This document shows, in pieces, positions 36,388 through 47,996 of a stretch of DNA of 64,000 bases; within the stretch, counting starts at the first letter, position 1, and each line of letters begins with the position of its first letter. The stretch is taken from the NCBI GenBank assembly GCA_944474755.1, contig OX104117.1, positions 38,085,222 through 38,149,221 on the forward strand, written 5' to 3'. This DNA comes from Limnoperna fortunei (lineage: Eukaryota; Mollusca; Bivalvia; Mytilida; Modiolidae). The position numbers and the translations under genes are program-made. The notes under the pieces are model-generated. The model was not told the DNA's origin. It ran no database searches and saw nothing but the letters and a program-made list of their open reading frames with translations.

Positions 36388-36838
36388 GTAAGCACGCATG
36401 TTAAAGTTAGTGTATTTCACTTCGACTTTTTCGTTGTTTTGAATTCTTCTGTTCTTTATTTGTCTGTATTTATCAATAACACATTAAGATATTTATTTTG
36501 AAACGATCATTTCGTCCAACCCCTAAAATACATGTTAAGTGCAAAGCTTGAAGATTCGAAATTATTCGTTGTTTAAACAATTGCCGTAAGTAGTAAATAA
36601 AATGTAATATATAAGTAATAGCAACCAACATAGCAGTCATAAGGGCAGTTCTAGTTGCAAAACCCTAGCCTTCATAAAAGCAATAGTAGGTGCAATACTT
36701 TACCCTTTATGAAATCAACAATAGTTGTCAAACCGTTTGATTGAAGTTACACTACACAAAGTTAAGGAAGCTAATCTAATTACATTTTCATTTTTATAGC
36801 AAGACATTAGGAGAGGCCATTGTATAAAGATGAAACTA

Positions 36839-37734
36839 CAGTAAAACTTCGGTAGCTCGAACTCGGATGGCTCGAACACCACCGATTTCTCGAACTGTTT
36901 TTAAAGTCCCGACATTTATTTCTATATATGTTTGTACAAAAAACCCCGGTTTTTCGAACATCGATTTCTCGAAAACTCGAACTCGTTTATAGGTCCCTTT
37001 GATAGTAAACTCATGTAAGTCACCATCAATAACTCGAACTAAAATTATAAGCGTCAGTGCGAAGCAATTAACTTCAGTTACAAAGGACGGTGATAACAGA
37101 AGCCATAACAATTAATACAGGTATGTCAATTAAAAAATAATAGATAATAATTATGTCATGACTGGTGATTAGTTTGAACAGGCAAATAGACATTAATTGT
37201 TTCTTTAATTGACAGTATGAAATGTACCAAGCGGATTATCAAATCCACGAAAATATTCCAATTGAAAATCATTTACTACTTTTGTTGACAACTGTGGTTA
37301 AATTGATATTTTAAAAAACCAAATACTAAAGCTAAAATAATTTATGAAAAATGTGTCGGCAATAAATATTGTGGTAATTATTAACTTAATTTAACTGCGA
37401 TGGATATACCGAGTACAAACGTGTTTTTGCGCAGTAGCGGAAGTAAATAGTAAGCGATGTAGCAATTTAAATTTCACAAACTATTACACCTTAAATTACT
37501 TTATTCGTGTCAAAATTCATGAAATAAACATCTACATACATTCAAAACAAATTTAAGTTCCCCAAAACAACCATACCGCGTGTAGAATATTAAAGAGCAA
37601 CTTATAAACAAAAATCGGTCACGGTACGGAACAGATACATTTCCGGAGGTTGTCTAACTTCGGTGGCTCGAACAACTGATAACTCGAACTATTTTTGGCG
37701 ACCCCAGCGAGTTCGAGTTATCGAAGTTCTACTG
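36839..37734. mobile_element. 896-bp pogo/Tigger-like non-autonomous element
   Basis: Left end CAGTAAAACTTCGGTAGCTC and right end, inverted, CAGTAGAACTTCGATAACTC. The TIRs are about 27 bp with a few changes. It is flanked by TA on both sides (36837-36838 and 37735-37736), the usual pogo/Tigger target. It has no transposase frame. Repeated CTCGAAC words near both ends are typical. It lies in codon 3 of EF-hand copy 3. Confidence 0.88.
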
Positions 37735-38441
37735 TACGTTTTGCTTGTGTGATTGTTGCAACGATTGGATTTGTATTTCTAGCCATACTGACAACAAAAA
37801 CATCAATTTTGAAGAATGCCATCGACCGCACAGTTCAGGTTGGTAGACAATTTTCTGATAACGTAATTTTGACAATTTTGTTACCAGACCGAGTTTAACG
37901 CGTTCTTTGGTTCAAATTTAACGATAAGTTGTTGAATAGTTCTTGGGTAGTCTGTACTTAATATTTTAAAAAAAACGTAGAATCCTTACAGTTTTTGCCC
38001 AGTTATCTTCACGGCAGCTACTTTTCAAAATCGAGTCGTTTGAAGAGTACCCAAGATACGATTCTAATGTTTTGTTTTATTGTTTGGCTTAAAACACGAC
38101 AAATAGAACGTATCCAGCGTATCATATCATATTATAATATTATGATTACTGATAATTACATACGGTTTTATTAGTAATTATTATTTATTATTATACTTTC
38201 TGTAAGAATGTCCTTTAATAGAAATATTTTACTATTTTGATATATATTTCTCCGTGCACTATGCCCTCATAGTTTTTCCGCCTGCCTAAGAAAACTACTT
38301 ATTTGGACGTCAATCAATTGTAATTCACGCGAATGGGAGGGGGTTACCTTGTAATCAATCACTGATCACTGCTGCGCTTTAAATAAGGTATTTTTATCCT
38401 AGTACCGGTCAATTTAAATTTTCAGTTTGATTGGATTATTT

Positions 38442-38911
38442 AGGTGTAGGACCACCAAATACCGGGAACCAGTCCAGAGGTTGTACGTAAAAGTAGCACT
38501 AGTCAACAGACAGGTTCACTCTTGCATCATATAGAATTTGAACCGCACATGATACCAGAATAAATTTGGTATTTTTGGAAAGCTGAATATTCTAGGAAAC
38601 TTGAGGATAAAGTTTTATTGGTTTTAAATGAACATAAAAATGTTGAGAGTCAATTAGGGACAAGCACTATTTTTGGACTGAAATAGAAAGTGAAAGTAGA
38701 TTTTTAGACCACATGGACTTCAGGTTGAGCGTTTTTTCTTATATGCAATGAAACATATTGTGAAATTTTGACAGAATATTTGGCCAGTGCATTTTTATAG
38801 GGGACAGAAGTATCACTTAATTTGAAACAAAGGTAAATTTTCTAGGATAAGTCAAAATTATCAAATTTTAATATAGCCGAAGAGTAAAAAATCTATGGTG
38901 GTCCTACACCT
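38442..38911 (+). repeat. Left 470-bp repeat
   Basis: Starts AGGTGTAGGACCACCA and ends TGGTGGTCCTACACCT, a 16-bp perfect inverted repeat. The right flank is GAAGAGG. Confidence 0.9.
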
Positions 38912-40158
38912 GAAGAGGCCATAGACAGGTATATCAACTTCTATTTCTTTTGATAAAAATGGTACTAATTGAAGGTAAATCACCAAGACTATCATTTTAA
39001 TTGCTTATCAAAGCCAAAACCTATAGTGGGGGTCAAATTTCAGCCTAAATATGGTATTATGTAATATTGTATGAAATTATGGGGTCTGCAGTGGTCCGCG
39101 CTTAGTAGAATGTGCTTTAATTTAAATAAACTCCTGTTTTAGGTTTTGGATGTAATGAAAGGGTCAAAATGTATAAAACTAGAACTGGTAGACATTCTAG
39201 TATGCAGGAAAATATGTGTATTTAAGATGAATTTGTCAATTTTACACCTGCGGCTTAAGTCGGTTACATTGCTGGCATGGGTTAATACTAAAATTATTTA
39301 TTTTCTAATCTGATGCTTGCTAAGGGTAAATTTGTTAGTAAACTAGTAACCATATGCAATAATTGTACTTGTTAAGATAATTGGGCCTTGAGATGATGGT
39401 ACTTCTGTCAAAAATTCCTTAAACATGAGCAGTAATGGGAAATTGGTCAATTTTTGCAATTTCATACCAAAGCAAGATATAATTTTGTTTCTTTGTATGC
39501 CAGTTTGAACTTTAGTGGGGTTTTTTTAGTAAGGAATGTTCATTTAACTATTAAGCTTAATGGAATAGTGAACGCATTTAATGAAATTCATAAAATTTTA
39601 GTCTCAGTTTAGAAACTATTAATGTACACCTCCAAAGTATAGTACAACTGAATATCAATAAATTTGAATTTGAACTCAAAAACTTTCTCAGGATGTACTA
39701 GGTGCATAATTAGGACAGTTTCATACTATTTTTCTTAATTGAAATGTATTTCAAGAGATAAAAGTCTTATCCCAACAGTTTGAAGGTACTCAGTATCTCA
39801 CTTTGTAAAAGGGGGGGGTGGGATGTGAAATTAACTAAAAAAGATGCAAAATTTATGATAAAATTATGTAATTAGTGCCTTTCTATGTGTGAAATAAGTC
39901 CATTTGTGTTGGATGTATATTGCCAAGCTTGCTATTTACATCTGCAACTAAGAAATTGAAAAATTAAGGAATAATGCATTTCTTGATCACCAAGCTAATT
40001 TTTCATGATAACGCGCATTTGAGGTCTTTGTATGTTTTCATGCATTTCTTGAAAACCGCTGAAAGGAATTCAACAAAATTTTAGAATTTGTTTCGACTAA
40101 CATAAATCTAAGACCAGGAAAAATTTTATTTAATTTGTTGAACAAAAACATCTTCTTT

Positions 40159-40628
40159 AGGTGTAGGACCACCAAATACCGGGAACCAGTCCAGAGGTTG
40201 TACGTAAAAGTAGTACTAGTCAACAGACAGGTTCACTCTTGCATCATATAGAATTTGAACCGCACATGATACCAGAATAAATTTGGTATTTTTGGAAAGC
40301 TGAATATTCTAGGAAACTTGAGGATAAAGTTTTATTGGTTTTAAATGAACATAAAAATGTTGAGAGTCAATTAGGGACAAGCACTATTTTTGGACTGAAA
40401 TAGAAAGTGAAAGTAGATTTTTAGACCACATGGACTTCAGGTTGAGCGTTTTTTCTTATATGCAATGAAACATATTGTGAAGTTTTGACAGAATATTTGG
40501 CCAGTGCATTTTTATAGGGGACAGAAGTGTCACTTAATTTGAAACAAAGGTAAATTTTCTAAGATAAGTCAAAATTATCAAATTTTAATATAGCCGAAGA
40601 GTAAAAAATCTATGGTGGTCCTACACCT
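40159..40628 (+). repeat. Right 470-bp repeat
   Basis: Nearly identical to the left repeat, with the same inverted ends. The right flank is TTACGAAA. Confidence 0.9.
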
Positions 40629-41230
40629 TTACGAAAAAGTTACGGACATTTGCATGTGGATACTTTACATCACAACGTGGAGGGGTATCATTTAATGTTC
40701 CATTAATGCCCTATTTTTCTTCTTATAATTTACTTCGGATCGTGTACTATGTCTTCAACACTGGCCACTATTTTGGCATAGTGAATGCTAAACAGAACAT
40801 TATTATATATTAAGTAATGATCAATAGGGCAGAAATTATTATTGTCAATTTTTGAAAGTTTACGTTTAATTGTATCTTGTATCTGTCATTTGGATTTTAA
40901 GTCATAGTCTAATTAAAGACGAAAAACGTGTCCTTTTAAACAACAAGCTAAAAATATAAGTAAATAAATAAAAATTAAAAAAAATGTAAAGGCAACATGA
41001 AAGCATGCATTCTATAATACTTATTACACAATGTACATAGATAAATAAAATTTTCTTGTTTTTGTTTCGTGTTGACTGTAGTGCAGAAAAGAAGTCATTT
41101 CAAAAGAATTATTTGTTTGTGTTAAAAAAAGAAGTCAGTTGTGGTCAAAACGTTGACAAAATCTGGAAGTTTTTATTACACAAAAACAATTACTAAATAT
41201 AAATGCTAATTTTAAGACTTACAACTATTC
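40629..41230. other. Rest of intron 2 of EF-hand copy 3
   Basis: Its right part matches the intron end of copy 1 (13090-13360), including ACTAAATATAAATGCTAATT and TTTTAAGAC before the acceptor CTTCAG. Confidence 0.45.
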
Positions 41231-41789
41231 TTTAACAAACTTCAGATGGTGCAAAAAAGAGGAACGATGAAAAGAGATGTACCCTTGCATGTGCAAATGG
41301 CATTTGACTGGATTGATGGCAACAAGGATGGACATATAACTGCACAACTGCCAACTTTTATTCTTCTAACCTGCCACAACTTGGACTAACTTATGACCAG
41401 TGGAAAGAAGCATTTATCATGGCTATGGGGGTGACAGACACTAACGGAAATTCCCAATTAGAAATAAATGGCATGTATTGACTGTCGATTCCTGCATTTG
41501 TATGGTCGTAGGAGCATACTATTCTCTTGTCTGTAATAGAAATGTGATTTTTTTCTAATGTATTTTTCCTTACATAATTTTACTGCATCAAAATATATTT
41601 ATATTTATTTGTAGGCTCTTTGTTAAGTGTGGAATGATATACGCGATTTAATAAGAACGATAAAAGTTGTGTACGATAATGAATTCTCCCCATCCACACA
41701 AAAAAGTATGTTCGTGTTGGAAAGAAGATAACTCCCAGCGACATGTATAGTTCAAAAACATTTTAAACGAGGCAACATTTTAAAGTTGG

Positions 41790-42570
41790 CTAAAAGAAGG
41801 AAGATTTAATATCTTGTCCTCGAACAGTTCTCTGCATCTTCTTGGCATAGAGTCAAACATGGTTCTCAGTAATACGTTATTACATGAAATTGAACGCCAT
41901 TTCTATTGCAATCGACGTAGCTGATCGCGGATCTGAGGCAGAAGTTGACGCTGGCGTACATGTTTATATAGCTGGGCCTATACTTTTTCAATTTGATTCA
42001 ACTACGATGATTTAGAAGGTCATGCTAGCACATTAATGTTGCTCTGCTCAAGATTGTCTCTTGTTCAGCGCGCTGTGAAGCCTTGCATTGTGCTGTTGGA
42101 AAAACTCCTTCTGTTGGTCAATTACGCGCATTAAGTAGTAGAATTTGGTCTTGACTGGGACATCTATCAGTTCTGTTCTACGGTCATAAGAGATCTCTGC
42201 CCACATCATTACGTTACCTCCATCGAATTCGAAGCTATCCACTTCCTGGACACAGAGGAAAGAAAAATATTCATTCCTGCGCCGGTATACACGAAATCTA
42301 CCATCACGTTTCTGTAGCAGAGAACGGGACTCGTCGCTGAAACAGATTCTACGTCAGTTGCAGAAGTCCATCATCTCAATTTGTTGCACCATGGAACTTT
42401 TTCTCGTCTGTGTAACTCCGTCAAAACTGCTCAAAATACGGCCTTCTGGGTTTAATATTTCGTACAGTCGAAGATAATGGTTCCGTAGATAAAAGACACG
42501 GATGTCGCGCATTTGACCAGGTCGCTCAATTCGTTGGCGGTCATTAGTCAAATCAGTCTCCGGGGATCTG
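41790..42570 (-). pseudogene. Tc1-like transposase relic
   Basis: On the minus strand the order of readable pieces is RPGQMRDIRVFYLRNHYLRL (DNA-binding helix-turn-helix region), FSDESR (second catalytic Asp region), DGRFRVYRRRNEYFSF, GGNVMMWAEISYDRRTELID, FFQQHNARLHSAL (third Asp region, altered) and FDSMPRRCREL near the C-terminus. This is the order found in Tc1-family DDE transposases. Several frameshifts and stops break it. The terminal inverted repeats were not found. It occupies the place of the last exon of EF-hand copy 3. Confidence 0.8.
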
Positions 42571-42689
42571 AGCCACAGCCGAGAAATTATGTTTTGGTTT
42601 ACGTTTGTTCAATCTCACTTTGGGGTACTCTGAACTGTAGAGGCCAGTGATAATATTCTAGAAGCAGTATACAGTCCCTGGAACGTATC

Positions 42690-42895
42690 AGTTAACGATT
42701 TTATCGTTCGTACATCGTGCGTTTATCGTTCGTATATGGTACTGTATAACGTATAGTATATCGTGCATGGTATGGTGGATCGTTTGTCTATCGTTTATCG
42801 TATGGTTTTCCGTTTATGTTAGCGTATATCGTATGGTTTATCGTACATCGTATGATTCATCGTTTACGTTATCGTTCGCCATATTGTTGTTCTGG
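42690..42895 (+). repeat. Left subterminal array of the TIR element
   Basis: Words such as TATCGTTCGTA, CATCGTGCG, CGTATGGTTTATCG and GTTTACGTTATCG follow one another, giving about a dozen ATCGT-type motifs. Confidence 0.8.
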
Positions 42896-43121
42896 CGAAT
42901 AAGCGTACATTGTACAATGCTTGGGTAATTTGATTTTACATGTACATCGTTATCTTCGTTTAGTAAACTGCAACATTAAATAACATATTTCTGCTCTAAG
43001 AATAATAACTGTGCATTAATAGTTTTTTAAATAACTTTGAATCATTGATGTAAAAAAGTTTATTGCATTAGATAGGATCTGAATTTTCTTTTTACATAAT
43101 ATAATTGAGTTGTCTTAAATA

Positions 43122-43150
43122 AATAAAGAAATAAATAAATAAATAAATAT
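43122..43150. repeat. (AAAT)n microsatellite
   Basis: About seven AAAT units. Confidence 0.8.
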
Positions 43151-43954
43151 TCTTTAAGTCAATACGAATACATCGGCAAATTCAACAAAGTTTTATTTAA
43201 AGTCAATATGGTTTATAAAATAAGAACACCAGCTATCTCATTGCATGTATTAGACACTCTTATTTCAAAATGATTTTATACCTTTTTTTTATTTTTTCTA
43301 TATTTAATTTTGAGCTGTCTTATGGATGAGTATTTATACATATATGTAGGAGACTGGTTTTGCATACGCATGTAACAAGGGGGACTAGTATATAATGTTT
43401 GTTAAAATATAAGGATTTTTCATAAGTACCTATGTTAGTTTGTAATAAACGAAAACTTGATGTATTTGTTCGAACTTTGAATATGCATGACCGCTTGCAT
43501 CCGAATTGATTTAAAATTATAACATTCATCCACAATATTTACTCGTATGTCTAATAACATTCTATCAAAACGATGAAATATAAATACCGACAATGAAGAG
43601 TTTTTTCTTTGTCTTCCCTAACAGATAGTTTATGAGATAACTAAATATGATGTCGGCCGTATGACATCTTCTTCTTCTGTTTGTATTTTCCTCCAATTCT
43701 GAACACCAAGATCATGGAATCTTGTTATATGAGTATACTACAACTGGCTAATTTATATACATCAAGAAAACACTAAATGCAATATTGTCCTCTTATCCTT
43801 AATTTCTGAATGAATAATTTCAAGAATATATACAAGGGGAGACCATCTTGTAGCCATCTCAACAAAATATATACAAAATGTCTATATTGAAAATGTTTAA
43901 TAGAATCTTACTAGCATTAACGGTATGGGAAGTCACAAATGTTCATATCTACAA

Positions 43955-45200
43955 TTACATCTATTTGGATAGCAGTATTTTGCGTTTAACATATAGTTGA
44001 TGACAAAGCTCAGTAGTCATTCTAGAGATTGAGGTAATATGACTCTGGCTGAGGAAAGGTTGGAAGGCTGAACGGTCTAGTATGAGTTTCATTAACTTGT
44101 CTTCATCGGAAAACAACTGTTTATACATCTTACTTCCTAGTGCTGACATAGTGGACTGTTTTATGTTCATAAAAAATTTCTGTCGAACAAGGTGGAGAGC
44201 TGAACATCTAAGTAAAACATGTTGAAGATCTTCTTCCTTCTCAGTACAGAGTTGACAAGTAGCATTAGTTTGAGATGAAAACTTTATATGTAGTGATTCG
44301 GTCATAAAAGTTCCAGTTGACATACGGACTTTGGTAATACCCTTTCGAACCTCTGAAACTGTTGATTTTAGAGATTTCCAGGCTGCATGAGTTTCTCCAA
44401 TTTTGACACTATTTCTTGCTATATATTTTAAGGAGGGTTTACTTTCTAACTCAGTCCTTAGTAGTTTTGTCCATCTATCTTCAATAGCAGTCCTAAACTG
44501 GTACTTAAAGTTAGCTTTAGTGTAACTCCTGTTCCGAAGGTTGGTAATATCAGGAAGATCATATTTTGTCAAGATTTCAGTAGTTCTACCAAAGAAGCTA
44601 TCAGAGTTGTCAAGGTGTAGTGCTGTTTGTCTAACCAATAGTTCTTAGATTGTTGGGTTTTCAGAGATAATAATATTGAACAGTAAACTAAGATGTCTTT
44701 TGTGTAGTTCTGCTTCATTAGGTAAAGCGCCAATCAATAAATATACTGCACAACATGGCGTTCATGGTGGAAGTGACTGTATACGGCGTAGAGTTTCTAA
44801 GTGGAACTTCCTGAGTAACATCAGCTGGGAATGTCTAAGAGATAGTAAATGCTATCGCTTTTGTCTTGGTTGGGTGAATGGAGACTCGATCTCTTCTCGA
44901 GTGTCTGTGTAATGTAGACAGCATACACTGTAGTTCATCAGGGTTGTTCGATAGTAAGGCAATGTCGTCAGCAACAGTTGGACAACTTACAAAGATATTA
45001 CCAATTGATAGTCCAAGTCTAGAGTTGTGAAGCTCTTGTAGAATCTGTTTGTTGTATTTTTTGTATAATAGAGGAGACAGGATTCCTCCTTGGCGTACTC
45101 CTTGTTGTATCACGAAAGGTTCACTTTAACCATTTGACCATTTTATCTTTGAAGTCATTTCAGAGTATATGTTGCTGATAATGGACCATAACTTGGGATG
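43955..45200 (-). pseudogene. Non-LTR reverse transcriptase fragment
   Basis: On the minus strand the 45200 end reads IISNIYSEMTSKIKWSNG, then IQQGVRQGGILSPLLYKKYN (RT block 4), then FVSCPTVADDIALLS (catalytic palm, VADD), then THPT-like block 6 text IHPTKTKAIAFTIS. After a frame-broken gap around 44640-44835, where LLGALP-like text is recognisable, an open 225-codon C-terminal part follows (43961-44638). It has the Cys/His segment CQLCTEKEEDLQHVLLRC. The N-terminal endonuclease is missing, so the copy is 5' truncated. It lies within the 4.89-kb TIR element. Confidence 0.82.
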
Positions 45201-45680
45201 TGTACTTCGAAATTAGAGTACTTATCAAAAGATAATCAAGTTGTTATATAAATTACCCTGTAATAAAATCACTTCAAAGAAACACGTTATCCTCTATTAC
45301 CTGTGGTGATGGCAATTAACATATTAACAATTAACGTATCTTACTTGTGCACCTTTGCACCCCAGGTAGCTACACGTAAAAGACACGTACATGTATACAT
45401 TAAATAAATCTTTTATACATAGTAACAATCATTACAATAAAACTACGTTTTCGAATTTTCAACTAACTTTATAGTGCATGACGAATCACGCGCCTCGTGC
45501 TTATTTTTAAAATTTTATTTTATAAATTAAAATTTATTAAAAACAAGTACGTTAGGAAAACAAAATGCATCTATGGTCTTGTATTATTAAAGTGCTGTGA
45601 AGAAATATTCAAATACTGTGCAACTAAAAACTAACTAAAAAGTGTTCTCGACTTCATCCCTCTTTCCTTGCCGAAAAGTT
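45201..45680. other. No gene recognised
   Basis: AT-rich part of the TIR element interior. Confidence 0.35.
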
Positions 45681-45800
45681 AAGGGCTTCCACCAGGTTCT
45701 CGCTATTCCCTCGCCATTAAAAATTCGAGCCCCCCCCCCCCACCCCCTCCATGCTGAAAAATGCTGAAAGTGGCTTATAACTTCAAACAAGATATCAAAT
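45681..45800 (+). mobile_element. SINE 3' part with a poly-C expansion
   Basis: The words CACCAGGTTCTCGC, then a run of 12 C, then CATGCTGAAAAATGCTGAAA and GTGGCTTATAACTTCAAACA match the tail of the SINEs at 20852 and 57444. The head is missing. Confidence 0.55.
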
Positions 45801-47339
45801 TACTTTTCAGGTAACCAAAACCCTAAACTCATGGTAAACATTTGTGCAAATATTTTTAGCTTTAAAGTGTATTAACAACGCATTAAACTGTTTAAAGACA
45901 TTGTGGCGATTACAATTGTTTGGAAATACGTCTTGGGTTTTGTTGATTCAGAGCTAATTGCAATCTTTAGAATTTTTTTGTCTCACTTAAATCGCAGTAC
46001 ATTACTGTTATTTTTCTAAGGTTGATTGATTAGCTCAGATGATATCTAACTGAATTCTCTATGTTATAAATGCATACGTATTGTTTCGTGCGTGACATTG
46101 TACGGTGAAAACAAATGGTGAACTCGATTTGAATTCATATTTGTCAGGTACATGTCCAGGGTCGGTGATTCTCTCTGTCGTCCTATGTAAAGATTTAAAG
46201 TGTTCGATTTTAAAGCTAGTTTGGTATACTTTCGACAATAAAGAAGAATTAACCTTCACAACGCTACATACAGGTTTATGATATTTACAACAGGGACAAA
46301 AAACGTCTTGTTAAAAGACACTTCTTTTAAATTCATAACTGCAAATGGAGGAATTACATTGTAAAGTATGACTCTGAATCGTTGTCTTGAATGAGCGCGC
46401 AAAATTACCCGTCATTAAATATACAAACGTGTCATTCTTTACGATTGGTAAGTTACCGTGGCGACGCACACTTATTTACCACCTAAGACATATAAACAAC
46501 CAGTAGATGTACATAAGAAAACAAAAATAGTGTCTATCTAAAACAAAGAACATGAAGTGACAACAATTTTATACTTTAACACTTAGTACTACTGTACAAA
46601 AAACGCGTCTGTGAAAAAAGTTAACGATCTTTTTAAATTTTAAAAGAGGTGTCAATAATATTAATGAATAAAAATATAGTTTAAAGAATAAACAATTATA
46701 GCTGAATATATGAATATTTGATTGATTGATGGATTGCTTGACTTCCAGCAAGCAATATTTTAGCTCATTTTCGGGAATTATGAATATTTGAATTAACATA
46801 TAAACAAAGTAAATATTTAATGATAGGGATCTAAGATTTATGTAGAATCAATTTACCCTCAGCACAAAAGGAAATTTTCAGGTACACATACAGCAACAGA
46901 AAAAGTTTAATAATATTTTTTTAAACCGCAACAATGTTACAATTTGTAAATGACAGGCGCATTTAGTAAGGAAGGAACTTAATTGATGAAAGGTACACGT
47001 ATAGGAGTTACTGCTTTTAAAACATATAGACAGAATTGTTTAACTTTGTCGGGTTTTTCAATCGAATGAATGTAAACGCTTTTATTAAGAAATGTAGATA
47101 AGGTTTAAGTTATTTTTTTAATTTATTTAAAACAGAGGTTACAGTAATGTTATTAATCAACGAAGTTCCAGTACAAAATACATAGCGTTATATATGGATG
47201 CTAAATTTTACGCATATGATTGCGCTCCGTTATCAATTAAGTACCTTTTAAATTATTATGTATCTAGTAAAACTAGTAAATGCCTTCAATACTGAAGAAA
47301 TACTGAAAAATAAACCATTTATACCAAGAACAATCATTC
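45801..47339. other. Interior of the TIR element, no gene recognised
   Basis: AT-rich DNA. Small frames (46059-46259, 46569-46799, minus) have no domain or splice evidence. Confidence 0.35.
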
Positions 47340-47540
47340 AATGACGACATAAGAAACGATGCACCACACGATAAACCATGCGATAAACGAAACGTTGCAC
47401 GATACGATATACCATACGATAGACGAAACGATGTATTAAACGCCGTCTCACCGTTTCTATCGTATATCGTTTCGTGCATCGCGCGTACATATCGTCCATT
47501 CATTGTTCGTACATCGTTCGTGCATCGTGCGTTTTGTTAA
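47340..47540 (-). repeat. Right subterminal array of the TIR element
   Basis: Words such as ACGATACGATATACC, CGATAGACGAAACG and CGTACATCGTTCGTGC. It is the inverse counterpart of 42690-42895. Confidence 0.8.
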
Positions 47541-47583
47541 CTTATACGTTCCAGGGACTGTAGAACCTTTTAACGTTATGATG

Positions 47584-47996
47584 CTGGGGTTATGCTTGGA
47601 GGGGTCCCGGTGCTCGACCTACAGAGCAGCCCAGAGCATAGGAGTAGTGCGGATAGGGTAGACCCTCTCGTTGGGGGTTGTTAGGTCAAAATACAGAAAG
47701 CCTGGCCGCGGGCCGTAGTGGGTAACGTGTCTGAAGAGTGCCACGCTCCTTGCACAACAAAGACCACTTTTGTAGATTTCGAAGAAGAGCAGGCTCATTG
47801 TATCCGCTACAAATGGCTAAATTTGCTGCCCATACCTAATACACCATAATTTTCCTGTGTCAAAATGGTTTTCCTTGTGTCCCATTCCACTCATATTTCT
47901 GTTGCTTTATTGTTTTTTTTAACTTGTTCTCGTTCTAAAAATAACTAAATTACTGCTCGCTAGACGAAAGGAAAACATCCAATCAATCAATCAATC
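47584..47996 (+). mobile_element. 413-bp retroposon with perfect 12-bp target duplication
   Basis: AACGTTATGATG occurs at 47572-47583 and again at 47997-48008. The insert is richer in GC at its head (GGGTCCCGGTGCTCGACC) and ends with an (AATC)n run. It also contains GACGAAAGGAAAACATCC before the tail. The AATC tail and the duplication show non-LTR-type insertion. It could be a 5'-truncated LINE end or a SINE without a tRNA head. No coding frame is seen. Confidence 0.8.

Larger units (their letters stand above)
38442..40628. mobile_element. 2.19-kb structure with 470-bp direct terminal repeats
   Basis: Two 470-bp copies (38442-38911 and 40159-40628) lie in the same orientation and differ at about four positions. 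Each begins AGGTGTAGGACCACCA and ends with its exact inverse. The 1247-bp middle has no supportable coding region. The outer edges read TTTA/GGTG and CACC/TTTA. This could be a small LTR-type non-autonomous element. It could also be two copies of a MITE, since the right copy alone also shows TTTA on both sides. It sits in intron 2 of EF-hand copy 3. Confidence 0.7.
36830..41470 (+). pseudogene. EF-hand family copy 3, broken by insertions and a deletion
   Basis: The signal-peptide exon starts with ATG at 36830 and is interrupted after seven bases by an 896-bp element. It resumes at 37737 with RFACVIVATIGFVFLAIL and ends at CAG (37838), as in copy 1. Intron 2 holds a 2.2-kb repeat structure. 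The EF-hand exon (41246-41470) encodes MVQKRGTMKRDVPLH and the loop DGNKDGHITA. A 4-bp deletion near 41345 then removes the loop Glu and shifts the frame. A shifted frame gives LPQLGLTYDQWKEAF and TDTNGNSQLEIN. The donor is GC instead of GT. The last exon is not found. Downstream sequence is replaced by a Tc1-like relic. Confidence 0.78.
42672..47560. mobile_element. 4.89-kb TIR element with subterminal ATCGT arrays
   Basis: The ends are CAGTCCCTGGAACGTATCAG and, inverted at the right, CAGTCCCTGGAACGTATAAG. The TIR is 25 bp with one mismatch. TA lies on both sides (42670-42671 and 47561-47562). About 200 bp inside each end consists of repeated (T)ATCGT(T/A)CGT, CGTATGG and CGTTTATCG words, in opposite orientation at the two ends. 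There is no transposase. A CAGT terminus with TA target suggests the Tc1/mariner-pogo group. It carries a non-LTR fragment on the minus strand. Confidence 0.85.

Noticed and set aside
36836..37111. Minus-strand 91-codon frame in the Tigger-like element
   Set aside because: It comprises the TIR and low-complexity repeats of CTCGAAC read in the other direction and has no transposase motif.
37695..37898. A 67-codon frame that seems to give copy 3 a new N-terminus from the inserted element
   Set aside because: It starts at a TTG inside the inserted element and continues past the exon's donor site, so it is a read-through, not a new start.
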